From Leptospira licerasiae serovar Varillal str. VAR 010 (GTDB lineage: Bacteria > Spirochaetota > Leptospiria > Leptospirales > Leptospiraceae): DNA of 64,000 nt. The notes under the pieces are model-generated. The model did not search any database. It was not told the origin of the DNA and saw nothing but the letters and a program-made list of their open reading frames with translations. Numbering within the stretch: position 1 is the stretch's first letter; every line of letters starts with the position of its first letter. The translations under genes were made by a program, and so were the position numbers. This document shows, one piece after another, positions 56,410-64,000 of the stretch. The stretch is taken from NCBI RefSeq assembly GCF_000244755.1, contig NZ_AHOO02000005.1, positions 1,054,001 through 1,118,000 on the forward strand, read 5' to 3'.

Positions 56410-56985
56410 ATGCAAAACAACCGTAAGAAAGTATACGATTTCCCTCATAAGGCTCTACGTTACGGGATCTCGAAATTAGTACAAGAAGCAGGTAGGACGA
56501 ATTATTCCGATCCGAGAGATGTGACTCAACTTTTCGAATTGGGTAAAGAGATCTTTCAAATGTTAAAGATCCATGCAAGAGATGAAGAAGGAGTGAGTTT
56601 AAAACATTTAGAAGAAAAAGACCCCCAAGCTTCTCTCAAAGATAAAGAAGAACATAAATATCTGGAAAAAAAAATAGTAGAGCTGGATTCTCTTTTAGAT
56701 CGGATCAAAAAAGAAGGCGAACAGGCTCCGGTCCTCGCAGAGGAATTTTATACGAAACTAATTCGTTTCCAAACGGATTACTTCTCTCATATGACCAGGG
56801 AAGAAGAGGAAACCCAAGTTAGTCTGCATTTATATTTTTCCGATCCTGAGCTTGACGATCACCAAAAAGAGATTATGAGTTCCTTGGGTGGAGACGAGTT
56901 TAAGATCTGGGCCAAATATTTGATCCCGAATGTTCCGACTCCGATCAAAAATAGATTCGAGGAAATGTTAAAAACTTTTACTTGA
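56410..56985 (+). CDS. Hemerythrin-like (HHE) domain protein
   Basis: The protein has 191 residues from the ATG at 56410, which has CGGAGAATGAA upstream; the earlier start at 56344 has no site. A four-helix HHE bundle with the iron ligands in order: FPHKALRYGI (His13), HARDEEGVSL (His55, Glu59), EHKYLEKKIV (His82), and FSHMTREEEE (His127, Glu131). It binds a di-iron site and probably senses or stores O2, NO or peroxide. A single gene. Confidence 0.8.
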   Translation: MQNNRKKVYDFPHKALRYGISKLVQEAGRTNYSDPRDVTQLFELGKEIFQMLKIHARDEEGVSLKHLEEKDPQASLKDKEEHKYLEKKIVELDSLLDRIKKEGEQAPVLAEEFYTKLIRFQTDYFSHMTREEEETQVSLHLYFSDPELDDHQKEIMSSLGGDEFKIWAKYLIPNVPTPIKNRFEEMLKTFT

Positions 56986-57057
56986 ACCACGGTATTGTTT
57001 CTTTATAAACCGAGTTACTCACTTGATTTTCGGACCGACTTCTTATAAGATCCTTCT

Positions 57058-57339
57058 ATGAAGTCGGATAAATCCGAGATATTAAAAGAATTTCGCACTC
57101 TTCCCGGAGTGGGCAAAGTGATCGCGGAAGATCTTTGGAATCTAGGAGTTCGCAGTAGAGCGGAACTTGCTAAATTAGATCCAGAAAAATTGTACGAAGA
57201 GATTTGCGAATACCAAGGTACTAAAGTAGATCCATGTATGTTGTACGTATTTCGTTGTGCCGTTTACGTTTCCGCAACTCCCAATCCCGAACCTGAAAAA
57301 ATGAAATGGTGGTTCTGGAAGGACAAACAGCTTGTCTGA
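57058..57339 (+). CDS. Helix-hairpin-helix Cdd1 ('pathogenicity locus') family protein
   Basis: The protein has 93 residues. HhH motif LPGVGKVIAEDLWNLGV and RSRAELAKLDPEKLYEEICEYQG, followed by the Cdd1 signature KVDPCMLYVFRCAVYV and a Trp-rich end (MKWWFWKDKQ). The family is annotated as pathogenicity locus (PF11731), without a proven role; HhH suggests DNA or protein binding. It overlaps the AraC-type gene by 8 bases, an operon-like link. Confidence 0.85.
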   Translation: MKSDKSEILKEFRTLPGVGKVIAEDLWNLGVRSRAELAKLDPEKLYEEICEYQGTKVDPCMLYVFRCAVYVSATPNPEPEKMKWWFWKDKQLV

Positions 57340-58090
57340 GTTGGTTCGAATTTCCTGGAGCCATAAGGAATCTCCCGAAACTTACACGGTTCTTCCTGGA
57401 GAAGAATGTGTGATTGGAGTCCAAACCAAGGGAAGGATTTCTTTACATTGGGATAAACAGTCCAAGACGCTTTCCAAGGCAGGGATCACAGGGATCTTAA
57501 GAGGCCCCAGGACATTCTTTTCCGAAAAAAATACAAAATCACTTTTAGTCTATATTTCTCCTTTAGTTCTTTCCAGAATGATCTCTCTTCCGATGGACCA
57601 GATCAGCGATTGTAGTTTGTCTTTAGAGGATCTGTTTTCCAAAGATATGATTTCCCGATTGATTGCGGACTGCGAAGAAGCGGATTGGGAAGGGCAGGAG
57701 GCAACTCGGACCTTGGAAAAATTTCGGCACATTCTTCCTTTAAGAGAAGAAAAGGAAAAATTTGTCTCAGAAGCGGTTCTTAGGATCAAATCCTCTTTCG
57801 GAGAGATCGGGATCAAAGGTTTGGCGGAAGATTTGGGAGTAAGCCAAAGTAGCTTGGAAAGAGGTTTTAGATCCAGAGTAGGTCTAAGTCCGAAAGAGTA
57901 TGCCGGACTGGTGCGATTCAGAAATATATTCAGATTTTATAATTCTTCTTCCAGCCTGACTGAATTAGCTTTAGAAGCCGGTTATTACGACCAGGCGCAT
58001 TTTATTAGGGAATTTAAAAAGAAGACCGGTTTTAGTCCGAAACAATGGTTTCGTCAAAATGCTGGCGCACGATTTGAGCTTAATTTTTAG
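57332..58090 (+). CDS. AraC-family transcriptional regulator
   Basis: The protein has 252 residues. The start is TTG at 57332 with AAGGA about nine bases upstream, within the end of cdd1. An N-terminal cupin-like effector domain (residues 1-140) is followed by two HTH motifs: IGIKGLAEDLGVSQSSLERGFRSRVGLSPKEY and SLTELALEAGYYDQAHFIREFKKKTGFSPKQW. The end overlaps the convergent UDG gene by 11 bases. The target is unknown; cdd1 is a candidate. Confidence 0.85.
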   Translation: MSELVRISWSHKESPETYTVLPGEECVIGVQTKGRISLHWDKQSKTLSKAGITGILRGPRTFFSEKNTKSLLVYISPLVLSRMISLPMDQISDCSLSLEDLFSKDMISRLIADCEEADWEGQEATRTLEKFRHILPLREEKEKFVSEAVLRIKSSFGEIGIKGLAEDLGVSQSSLERGFRSRVGLSPKEYAGLVRFRNIFRFYNSSSSLTELALEAGYYDQAHFIREFKKKTGFSPKQWFRQNAGARFELNF

Positions 58091-58700
58091 AAAAAAATTC
58101 TCGTTTGATCGAAGGATGTTTTCGGATCAAATCCAGGGATTTTGCGATCAGTATTTTACCTTCTTGCGTATGATTCCAAACATTTAGTCCGGATGGATGA
58201 GGTAAAGGTATCCAATCCAATTCTACTCCGTAAAAGTTTTTTTTAAACTTCTTACCTATGACCTCATCCAGTTTGTACTTTTTATTTTCCACTAATTGAT
58301 CGATCGCCAATTTGCCGATGGGGATGATGAGTTCAGGTCGATTAAATTCCACTTCGAAGCGCATATACCTAGAACAATTCTCCACTTCGGAAGGATTCGG
58401 TTTTCTATCTCCGCTCTTTGCTTTGCCGGGAAAACATCTACATACTGCCGCCATATTCACTTTGGATCTGTAGATTTCTTCTTCTATTCCAATGGATAAA
58501 AACCATTTGAATAAAGTTTTACCTGCTGTATAAGCGAAGGGTTTTCCGAATTTTTCTTCGTGGATCCCTGGAGCCTGTCCTATGCTCATGATCTTTGCGC
58601 CTGGAATACCGCCATGCACAGGATTGCCCACCATGTCCGGACAAAGTCTGCAATGAATTAACGTATCTAGATGTTTTTTGAATTTTTGAGAATCGTTCAT
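58080..58700 (-). CDS. Fe-S uracil-DNA glycosylase superfamily protein
   Basis: The protein has 206 residues. Cluster-type Cys: CRLC at 17-20, VCRCFPG at 86-90, and Cys109. The active-site region is IMSIGQAPGIHEEKFGKPFAYTAG and the C-terminal motif is PLPHPSGLN with the catalytic His. This fits the [4Fe-4S] families 4 and 5 or the related SMUG2-like group; the exact family is not settled. It removes uracil or other damaged bases from DNA. It is co-directional with and 10 bases from the STAS gene upstream. Confidence 0.8.
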   Translation of the reverse strand: MNDSQKFKKHLDTLIHCRLCPDMVGNPVHGGIPGAKIMSIGQAPGIHEEKFGKPFAYTAGKTLFKWFLSIGIEEEIYRSKVNMAAVCRCFPGKAKSGDRKPNPSEVENCSRYMRFEVEFNRPELIIPIGKLAIDQLVENKKYKLDEVIGKKFKKNFYGVELDWIPLPHPSGLNVWNHTQEGKILIAKSLDLIRKHPSIKREFFSKN

Positions 58701-58710
58701 CCGAAACGGA

Positions 58711-59130
58711 TCAAGGTGATAAAAGTTTCCAAGCCTCTTTGGAAGTGCTGCCGACTCGGATCAGACTTTTTAATTTGGTCAGTTCTAAAATTTTATTCAC
58801 TTGAGAAGAAGGGGAGAAGACTGCGATACCGCCCTTGCCACTCTTGACTAGTCTGGAATGTGTCGCCATAAAAACTCCCAATCCGGAAGAATCTATATAC
58901 TTTACATTTTCCATGTTCACTAGAAGATAAATGAATCCCCGATCTAGTAGATGAAAGAATCTTTCTTTCATTATCTGCGCGGAATATAAATTGATCTCGC
59001 CTGAAATTTTTACGACCACAGCTTCCTTAGGAAGGCCATCCGGAATATTGTCCTGATCAAGAAATACACCTAACTCGGGTGCATCATGATCGAAATCTTT
59101 ACTGTCCAGGTTCCAAGGAGTATCTGCCAT
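58711..59130 (-). CDS. STAS-domain anti-sigma factor antagonist
   Basis: The protein has 139 residues. A STAS domain (SpoIIAA-like) covers about 35-130: VVVKISGEINLYSAQIMKERFF, YLLVNMENVKYIDSSGLGVFMATHS, with the DSSG serine that is phosphorylated in partner switching. It would bind an anti-sigma kinase and release a sigma factor. It heads a two-gene unit with the UDG gene; no anti-sigma kinase is adjacent. Confidence 0.85.
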   Translation of the reverse strand: MADTPWNLDSKDFDHDAPELGVFLDQDNIPDGLPKEAVVVKISGEINLYSAQIMKERFFHLLDRGFIYLLVNMENVKYIDSSGLGVFMATHSRLVKSGKGGIAVFSPSSQVNKILELTKLKSLIRVGSTSKEAWKLLSP

Positions 59131-59281
59131 AGTGTGGTCGCTTATTTTTACCGATTGCGAAGACTATCGAAGTACTAGCGGTTTCTGCAAGGATTTTATC
59201 CCGTTTTTTCAACGATCTTGAAATGAGAAGAATACATCGTCCTCGCTTTTTATATGAAAAATACTTATCTCTTAAGGGTCT

Positions 59282-60445
59282 TCAATAGTCTTCTCTTACG
59301 CCTTCCGAGATGGAAAATTTATATATCTTTGCATTTAGTCCGAATTTTTGGAAGTATTCCTTTTCGAGTTTAGAGAATAAGGAAGAAGATCTACCTTCTT
59401 TGTCCAAGACTAAGACACAACCTCCGAAACCTCCCCCTATCATTCTGGCCCCCAACACTTTTTCGGAACGAAACCATTCTACTATAAAATCTGTCTCTGC
59501 ACACGATACTTGGAAGTTTTTGGAAAGAGATTCGTGACATGCGAATAGTTCTTTTCCTACATTCTCTGCGTCTTTATCCTTTAAGGAGCGGATAACGTTT
59601 TGAGCTCTGGATCTTTCTCCTAAGATGTGGGTGGCTCTTTTGAATTCGGAAGGAGTGAGTCCTGCTTTTTCTATAAGGGAGAAGTCCGCTTGGCTTAATG
59701 TTCGGACTTGAGGAGAAATTTTATTACATTTTGAAGTCGCGGATTCTACTTCCTTTCTTCTGTCATTGTATTCACTCTCTTTTAGGCTATGTTTTACGTT
59801 CGAATCGATCAGATAGAATTCGTGACCGGGAAGATCCAGACTATGATAAGAATATTCCAAACTTTCAGTATTTAAGGAAATACAAGAAGAAGGTTTGGCC
59901 ACAGCGATCACGAACTGGTCCATGATCCCGCAGTTAACACCTACAAATCTATTTTCCGCAGCTTGAGCAAGTAATGCGATCTTCTCCTTGCTGATGTCCC
60001 AAGAGAAAATTTTAGAAAGAGCAAATGTTGTCCCCACTTCCACTGCCGCTGAGGAAGAAAGTCCGGCTCCTTGCGGGATGTTTCCCGTAAACGCAAGATC
60101 GAATCCTTCTACCTTTAAGCCTAACTTAAGGGCTTCCGAGACCACTCCTAAAATGTAATTCGCCCATGGATTTTTTTCGGAATAGATCGGGTCTTTTGTT
60201 ACAAATTCGGATTGGAAATCCAAGGAGTACAATCTAAAGAGACCGAGGCCGTTGGTCCGAACTGCAAAGTTCGTTCTGAAATCGATTGCAGCAGGAAATA
60301 CTATACCTCCTGCGTAATCCACATGTTCGCCAATAATATTTACTCTACCTGGGGCGGAGAAAAATCGAATCGTACCAAGGTTAGGAACGTTCGGAAAAAT
60401 ACTAGAAAGAGAAGCGGAAAGATTCTCTCGGATTGAAAGAGTCAT
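59282..60445 (-). CDS. galK: Galactokinase
   Basis: The protein has 387 residues. GHMP-kinase motifs are in order: APGRVNIIGEHVDYAGG (substrate signature), IPQGAGLSSSAAVEVGT (ATP loop), and GARMIGGGFGGCVLVL (motif 3). Galactose + ATP gives galactose 1-phosphate in the Leloir pathway. The gene lies divergent from pgi with a 135-base gap, which could hold a shared promoter region. No galT or galE is nearby. Confidence 0.9.
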   Translation of the reverse strand: MTLSIRENLSASLSSIFPNVPNLGTIRFFSAPGRVNIIGEHVDYAGGIVFPAAIDFRTNFAVRTNGLGLFRLYSLDFQSEFVTKDPIYSEKNPWANYILGVVSEALKLGLKVEGFDLAFTGNIPQGAGLSSSAAVEVGTTFALSKIFSWDISKEKIALLAQAAENRFVGVNCGIMDQFVIAVAKPSSCISLNTESLEYSYHSLDLPGHEFYLIDSNVKHSLKESEYNDRRKEVESATSKCNKISPQVRTLSQADFSLIEKAGLTPSEFKRATHILGERSRAQNVIRSLKDKDAENVGKELFACHESLSKNFQVSCAETDFIVEWFRSEKVLGARMIGGGFGGCVLVLDKEGRSSSLFSKLEKEYFQKFGLNAKIYKFSISEGVREDY

Positions 60446-60580
60446 TCTGAAAATAAAATCTAAGACTTAAATACTTACAAGGGATTTTGGAAAATTAGCA
60501 GCTTGGATTATTTCGTTTTTCCTTGCTATTCCAATTAACATAAGTAATTTGTCTCGGATGTCCGATTTTGAGGAATACCG

Positions 60581-61921
60581 ATGGCCTTTTCTTTAGAAAT
60601 AAACGATAGATTTGCCTCGGAGTTTGCAGATCTCCAAACCTATAGGCTCTTATTAAAAGATTCGGGGTTCGCTTTACAAAATCTTCTCGCCGGAAAATCC
60701 CCAGGCTCCGAATTTTTAGGCTGGGTTGGACTTCCAAAAGAGATCCAAAAATCGGAATTAGAAAGAATTCACTCCGAGGCTCAAAGGTTCAGGAAACAAT
60801 CCGAGACTATAGTTGTGATCGGAATCGGAGGTTCTTATCTAGGAGCCAAAGCGGTCATCGAGGCTTCCAAACCATATTTCGAAACTCCAAGTCTAGGATC
60901 GCCCGAGATCGTTTATGCGGGTCATCATTTAGACGCACGTTATCATTCCGAACTTTTAGAATATTTGGAGGACAAGGAGTTCTCCATCAATGTGGTTTCC
61001 AAGTCCGGAACTACAACCGAACCTGCTTTGGCATTTCGTTTACTTTGGGATCTTACCAAAAAAAAATACGGAGCCAAGGCAAAAGATAGAGTAGTCGCAA
61101 CAACCGATAGTTCCAAAGGCGCATTGCGAAAAATGTCGGATGAGTTAGGATTTACGACCTTTTCTATTCCGGATAACGTAGGAGGGAGATATTCCGTTCT
61201 GACACCCGTTGGACTCTTTCCGATTGCTGCTTCCGGGGTGGATATATTTTCATTTTGGGAAGGGTTCTCTGAAGCGGCTGACTTTTTGATTTCGGAAACT
61301 TCTCCGCATAAAAACCCTGCATGTATTTATTCGGCTTACAGAAATCTATTTTATAGGTCCGGAAAGAAGATCGAAGTCATTGCGAATTATAATCCTTCAA
61401 TCAGAACTTTAACCGAGTGGTGGAAACAATTGTTCGGAGAAAGTGAAGGCAAACAAGGTAAGGGGATTTTTCCTGCTTCCGTCGAATTGACTACCGATTT
61501 ACATTCTTTAGGGCAATACCTGCAAGAGGGGGAACGTAATATTTTCGAAACTGTGCTTTATTCCAAAAATGCCGGAGCAACGGTATTGGTTCCCAAAGAC
61601 AGCGACGATTTGGATGGCCTGAACTTCTTAGCTTCTAAAAACTTAGAGGAAGTAAACTTACAGGCATTTCTTGGCACTTTAGTGGCACATTCGGAAGGCG
61701 GAATACCATGTTTGGAGATTTTGTTTCCGGATACGGGCCCTAAAAGTCTAGGCCAAATTATGTATTTTTTTGAATTAGCCTGTGGGATCTCCGGGAATGT
61801 GCTGGGTGTAAATCCATTCGACCAGCCTGGAGTAGAAGCTTATAAAAAAAATATGTTCGCATTACTTGGAAAACCTGGTTTTGAAAGTTTAAGAGAATCC
61901 CTTCGTAAAAAGGGAGTCTAA
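60581..61921 (+). CDS. pgi: Glucose-6-phosphate isomerase
   Basis: The protein has 446 residues, the short bacterial form. Substrate and signature motifs: [51 protein letters not shown], and [16 protein letters not shown]. The C-terminal catalytic-base region is [20 protein letters not shown]. It interconverts glucose 6-phosphate and fructose 6-phosphate. Leptospira uses fatty acids as carbon source, so the main role is probably gluconeogenic. It has Leptospira-like codon use. Confidence 0.95.
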   Translation: MAFSLEINDRFASEFADLQTYRLLLKDSGFALQNLLAGKSPGSEFLGWVGLPKEIQKSELERIHSEAQRFRKQSETIVVIGIGGSYLGAKAVIEASKPYFETPSLGSPEIVYAGHHLDARYHSELLEYLEDKEFSINVVSKSGTTTEPALAFRLLWDLTKKKYGAKAKDRVVATTDSSKGALRKMSDELGFTTFSIPDNVGGRYSVLTPVGLFPIAASGVDIFSFWEGFSEAADFLISETSPHKNPACIYSAYRNLFYRSGKKIEVIANYNPSIRTLTEWWKQLFGESEGKQGKGIFPASVELTTDLHSLGQYLQEGERNIFETVLYSKNAGATVLVPKDSDDLDGLNFLASKNLEEVNLQAFLGTLVAHSEGGIPCLEILFPDTGPKSLGQIMYFFELACGISGNVLGVNPFDQPGVEAYKKNMFALLGKPGFESLRESLRKKGV

Positions 61922-61981
61922 TAAAAAAGGTTTTTCTAAAAGCTTGACAGAGATTCGTTCAGGTTTCGGATTAGATTCAGT

Positions 61982-62323
61982 ATGGTCCTAAGAGGAAAAA
62001 AATTAAGGTTCGTTTCGGCTTCCTTAGCCCTTTTTACTCTATTATTCTTTCTACATTCCGGACCATCCAACAGCCCTTATCCCGGGAAGAAGTCCGACCA
62101 ATCACAAACAATCATCGGACAAGAGACCGATATAGAAGAATTAAGCGATCTCGCCGAAACCTCCGATCCTTCGGAAACGGTTTGGGGAGATTTTTTAGCT
62201 TCTAAGATACATACTCCCGGTCTCTCTAACTCAAATCCTTCCCGCCAGGATAGGTTTCAATTCCAACACAATAAATTATTGTCTCAGCATCTGCTGAATA
62301 TCCCTCCACCATTCCTTTCTTAA
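61982..62323 (+). CDS. Small exported protein of unknown function, 113 residues
   Basis: I do not recognise the family. The N-terminus is basic with a hydrophobic stretch (LRFVSASLALFTLLFFLHS), so it is exported or anchored. The rest is polar, acidic in the middle (TDIEELSDLAETSDPSETV) and ends in a proline-rich tail (NIPPPFLS). No motif is known. It has no strong ribosome site. A possible terminator stands 137 bases downstream. Confidence 0.55.
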   Translation: MVLRGKKLRFVSASLALFTLLFFLHSGPSNSPYPGKKSDQSQTIIGQETDIEELSDLAETSDPSETVWGDFLASKIHTPGLSNSNPSRQDRFQFQHNKLLSQHLLNIPPPFLS

Positions 62324-62460
62324 TCTAAAATTCGAAAGCCGTATGGCCTCTAGCCGTACTTCGCTTTCAGAGTTTATGCGTACCTAGTTTTGCGCTCAAA
62401 ATAGAATTTTCGGAGATCCATTTTCGTAATATTTTCCCATCCAATATAGCACCAATTTAG

Positions 62461-62510
62461 CCGGTCCCAGGTTATGGGTTTAGGCCCTTCGCCGGGGACC
62501 GGTTTCTTTT
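62461..62510 (+). terminator. Possible terminator after the 61982-62323 gene
   Basis: Stem CCGGTCCC / GGGACCGG (62461-62468 and 62495-62502), with a smaller inner GGG / CCC pair and TTTCTTTTT following. The 26-base loop is long, so support is moderate. Confidence 0.45.
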
Positions 62511-62592
62511 TCAATTTTAGATCGATAAAAAAAGGCAGACAGAGACCCAAATCTCCCGATACTTTTGCGGGGAGCCAGAACTCCATAAGCGG

Positions 62593-63492
62593 ATGGAAAT
62601 AGAATTAACCAAAAAGGAACGTTTGATCCGAGGAATGGAACTCGGAAAGAAGATCGTCCTTCACGGAGTTGTGCTTTCCCAATATTATAAATCCAACGTG
62701 GAGAATTATCTCCGGTTCTGTTTGGAATATTATCAAAAAACGGATATTCTTCCTCCTTCTCTCTCTCTGGTTTATTCCCTTTTAGAAATGGCATTCAAAG
62801 AGAATTGTAGGAATTCCTACTATATGGAGAAGGGCTGGGATCCTCTGAGTTCGGAATCCTTGACTGAAAGAGAAGCTGAATTTGAGACCAATTGGGACTT
62901 CTCCGATCCGCTAAAATTAAGGAATCGATTAAAAGGAGAAGGGGCCGTACTTAGGACCACAATCCACCATTCCGGTTCGGGAATCTCCTTAGAGATCGCG
63001 AATTTAGCTCCCATTACTTCGGAAGCGGAAGAAGCGCTGACTGAATATCTTTCCAGAGCAAAGTCCTACCAAGATCTTTCCGAATACTACGAAGATTATC
63101 CTTTCGATGAAGAAGGCAGAGAGATAGGGATCGCTTTAGCTATATTACAATTTAAGGAAATAGGATTAGATCCGAACCTTCTTAGATTCGATACGGCAGA
63201 AGGAGAACATGTATTTCGATTAGAGATCGGTTTCGGCGAGGGGTTTCTTTCTCTTAGGAACAAATTGGAGAATGACGAAGATGTTCGACCTTTCCGCTTT
63301 CATTCCCAAGAAGAAAAGGACGGAGAAACTATTTCTCCATGGAAGATCTCGGTCTGTAAGATCTGTGGAAGGACGGTGGATGATAGGATCTTCTTTCATA
63401 CCGTTCCGCAAGATGTGGTTGCAAAAGCGAAAGATCTCCCATTTACTGAAGAAGTTTGTGCTTGGTGTTTGTCGGGCTATTTGAAGTTATAG
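62593..63492 (+). CDS. Hypothetical protein with C-terminal zinc-ribbon-like Cys cluster, 299 residues
   Basis: I do not recognise the family. The protein is soluble and mostly helical, with a charged middle (YYEDYPFDEEGREIGIALAILQFKEIGLD). The last 45 residues hold KICGRTVDD and EEVCAWCLSGY, a CxxC...CxxC pair that probably binds zinc. No catalytic motif is visible. The start could be the ATG at 62593 or the in-frame ATG 15 codons later. It is followed by a short GNAT remnant at 63527-63622. Confidence 0.6.
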   Translation: MEIELTKKERLIRGMELGKKIVLHGVVLSQYYKSNVENYLRFCLEYYQKTDILPPSLSLVYSLLEMAFKENCRNSYYMEKGWDPLSSESLTEREAEFETNWDFSDPLKLRNRLKGEGAVLRTTIHHSGSGISLEIANLAPITSEAEEALTEYLSRAKSYQDLSEYYEDYPFDEEGREIGIALAILQFKEIGLDPNLLRFDTAEGEHVFRLEIGFGEGFLSLRNKLENDEDVRPFRFHSQEEKDGETISPWKISVCKICGRTVDDRIFFHTVPQDVVAKAKDLPFTEEVCAWCLSGYLKL

Positions 63493-63526
63493 ATCGAGCA
63501 GACAATTCCTGTTATATTATAAAATT

Positions 63527-63622
63527 TTGATTCATTTTACATATTACCCTCATAAACCTGTTCGTCTTTCCGGTGATCGTATAGAACTTGTACCTCTTAC
63601 ATCGGAACATACCTTTGTTTAG
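63527..63622 (+). pseudogene. Remnant of a GNAT-family acetyltransferase N-terminus
   Basis: The plus-strand frame reads, from a TTG at 63527, a segment LSGDRIELVPLTSEH near codons 16-30 and then a TAG stop at 63620-63622. The pattern 'LxGDRIxLxPLxxEH' is the usual start of GNAT acetyltransferases, but the chain ends after 31 residues and the rest of the domain is absent. This is likely a truncated or decayed gene. Not recognised as an intact gene. Confidence 0.45.
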
Positions 63623-63656
63623 ATTAGGAAAACCTCAGGTTTAAACAAACTTCATC

Positions 63657-64000
63657 TTACTTCCAGTTTTCCAAAACTCCGTCGATCACTCCGTAAATTT
63701 GTGCCTCAGTTGGAGTGAGCCAAAGATCTCTGTCGGTATCCCTTTCCACCACTTCTAAAGGTTGGCCGGTCCTTTCGGAAACGATACGATTGATCTCCTT
63801 CTTATCCTTTTCGATCATCGAAGCAAAAATCCCTATGTCGGTTGCCTTTGCCTGATAAGTTCCGGGGACATGAGGTTGGTGTAACATGATCCTGCTATGA
63901 GGGAATGCGAATCTTTTACCTTTTGTTCCGGAAAGAAGAAGTAGAGCACCGAAACTTGCAGCGAGTCCCATACAAACTGTGCTTACATCATTCGGGATCA
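63657..64000 (-). CDS. clpP: ATP-dependent Clp protease proteolytic subunit, C-terminal part (cut by window edge)
   Basis: Only the C-terminal part of about 114 codons lies in the window; the frame continues past 64000 with the residues IPNDVSTVCMGLAAS, so the start is outside. It has the catalytic Ser in CMGLAASFGA, the His in MLHQP, and the region around the catalytic Asp (ERDTDRDLWLTPTEA). The C-terminus TPTEAQIYGVIDGVLENWK is typical of ClpP. With ClpX or ClpA it degrades tagged and misfolded proteins. Leptospira is known to encode more than one ClpP; which one this is cannot be told here. Confidence 0.9.
   Translation of the reverse strand, partial: IPNDVSTVCMGLAASFGALLLLSGTKGKRFAFPHSRIMLHQPHVPGTYQAKATDIGIFASMIEKDKKEINRIVSERTGQPLEVVERDTDRDLWLTPTEAQIYGVIDGVLENWK

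Overview
The window is chromosomal DNA of a Leptospira species. The strongest marker is the pair lipL41 (52825-53889) and lep (53873-54244), a spirochaete-specific outer-membrane lipoprotein and its small partner. Supporting signs are the many short-signal lipoproteins with relaxed lipoboxes, the lack of long operons, the moderate GC content, and an EF-G of the spirochaete/mitochondrial EFG1 type. I cannot name the species. The window starts inside prmC and ends inside clpP, both on the minus strand.

Layout. 0-6.4 kb (mostly minus): prmC, tRNA-Arg(CCT), two cyclic-nucleotide-binding proteins in tandem, an amidohydrolase, a LysM/degenerate-M23 protein and a stand-alone fusA. 6.6-14.3 kb: TrkH/KtrB-type cation transporter, UbiA-family prenyltransferase, thioredoxin-like and DsbA-like proteins, a PhaR-like regulator, a HEAT-repeat protein, a terminator and tRNA-Val(GAC). 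14.4-24.9 kb: tandem PF10118 ferritin-like proteins behind an 18-bp perfect palindrome, a desaturase, a compact UvrD-like helicase, an SPFH lipoprotein, DedA, and several Leptospira-type hypotheticals. 25.0-28.9 kb: an accessory block of small detoxification-type genes (RibD-C reductase, two ArsR+SRPBCC pairs, VOC, DUF2200, GFA) with recognisable operators and a duplicated hairpin. 28.9-38.8 kb: hydrolase, radical SAM, GST, PAS-PAS-LuxR, exported MsrA, a SulP-carbonic anhydrase fusion, Rnk-like, a SET-domain methyltransferase and UPF0316.

38.8-45.7 kb is the most distinctive locus: a minus-strand operon with overlapping genes. It encodes a 1930-residue lipoprotein with twelve bacterial Ig-like (Big_2) repeats, then a small lipoprotein, then two tandem lipoproteins resembling phage lambda Bor. 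46.3-52.6 kb: a vitamin K-dependent-carboxylase-like HTTM protein, dprA, a TPR lipoprotein, DoxX, a RimI-like acetyltransferase, and a nadA-ispF operon. 52.8-64 kb: lipL41-lep, a B12-binding radical SAM protein, a hemerythrin-like protein, Cdd1 plus AraC, STAS plus an Fe-S uracil-DNA glycosylase, divergent galK/pgi, two hypotheticals, a GNAT gene remnant, and clpP.

How the genes work together. Most of the window is housekeeping or signalling in one- to three-gene units. Functional groupings that can be argued are: surface and envelope (Big_2 operon, LipL41/Lep, LysM/M23, SPFH, several lipoproteins); redox repair and detoxification (MsrA, DsbA, TlpA, GST, GFA, VOC, SRPBCC); and ion/bicarbonate handling (KtrB, SulP-CA). 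No CRISPR array, rRNA operon, intact insertion sequence or prophage was seen.
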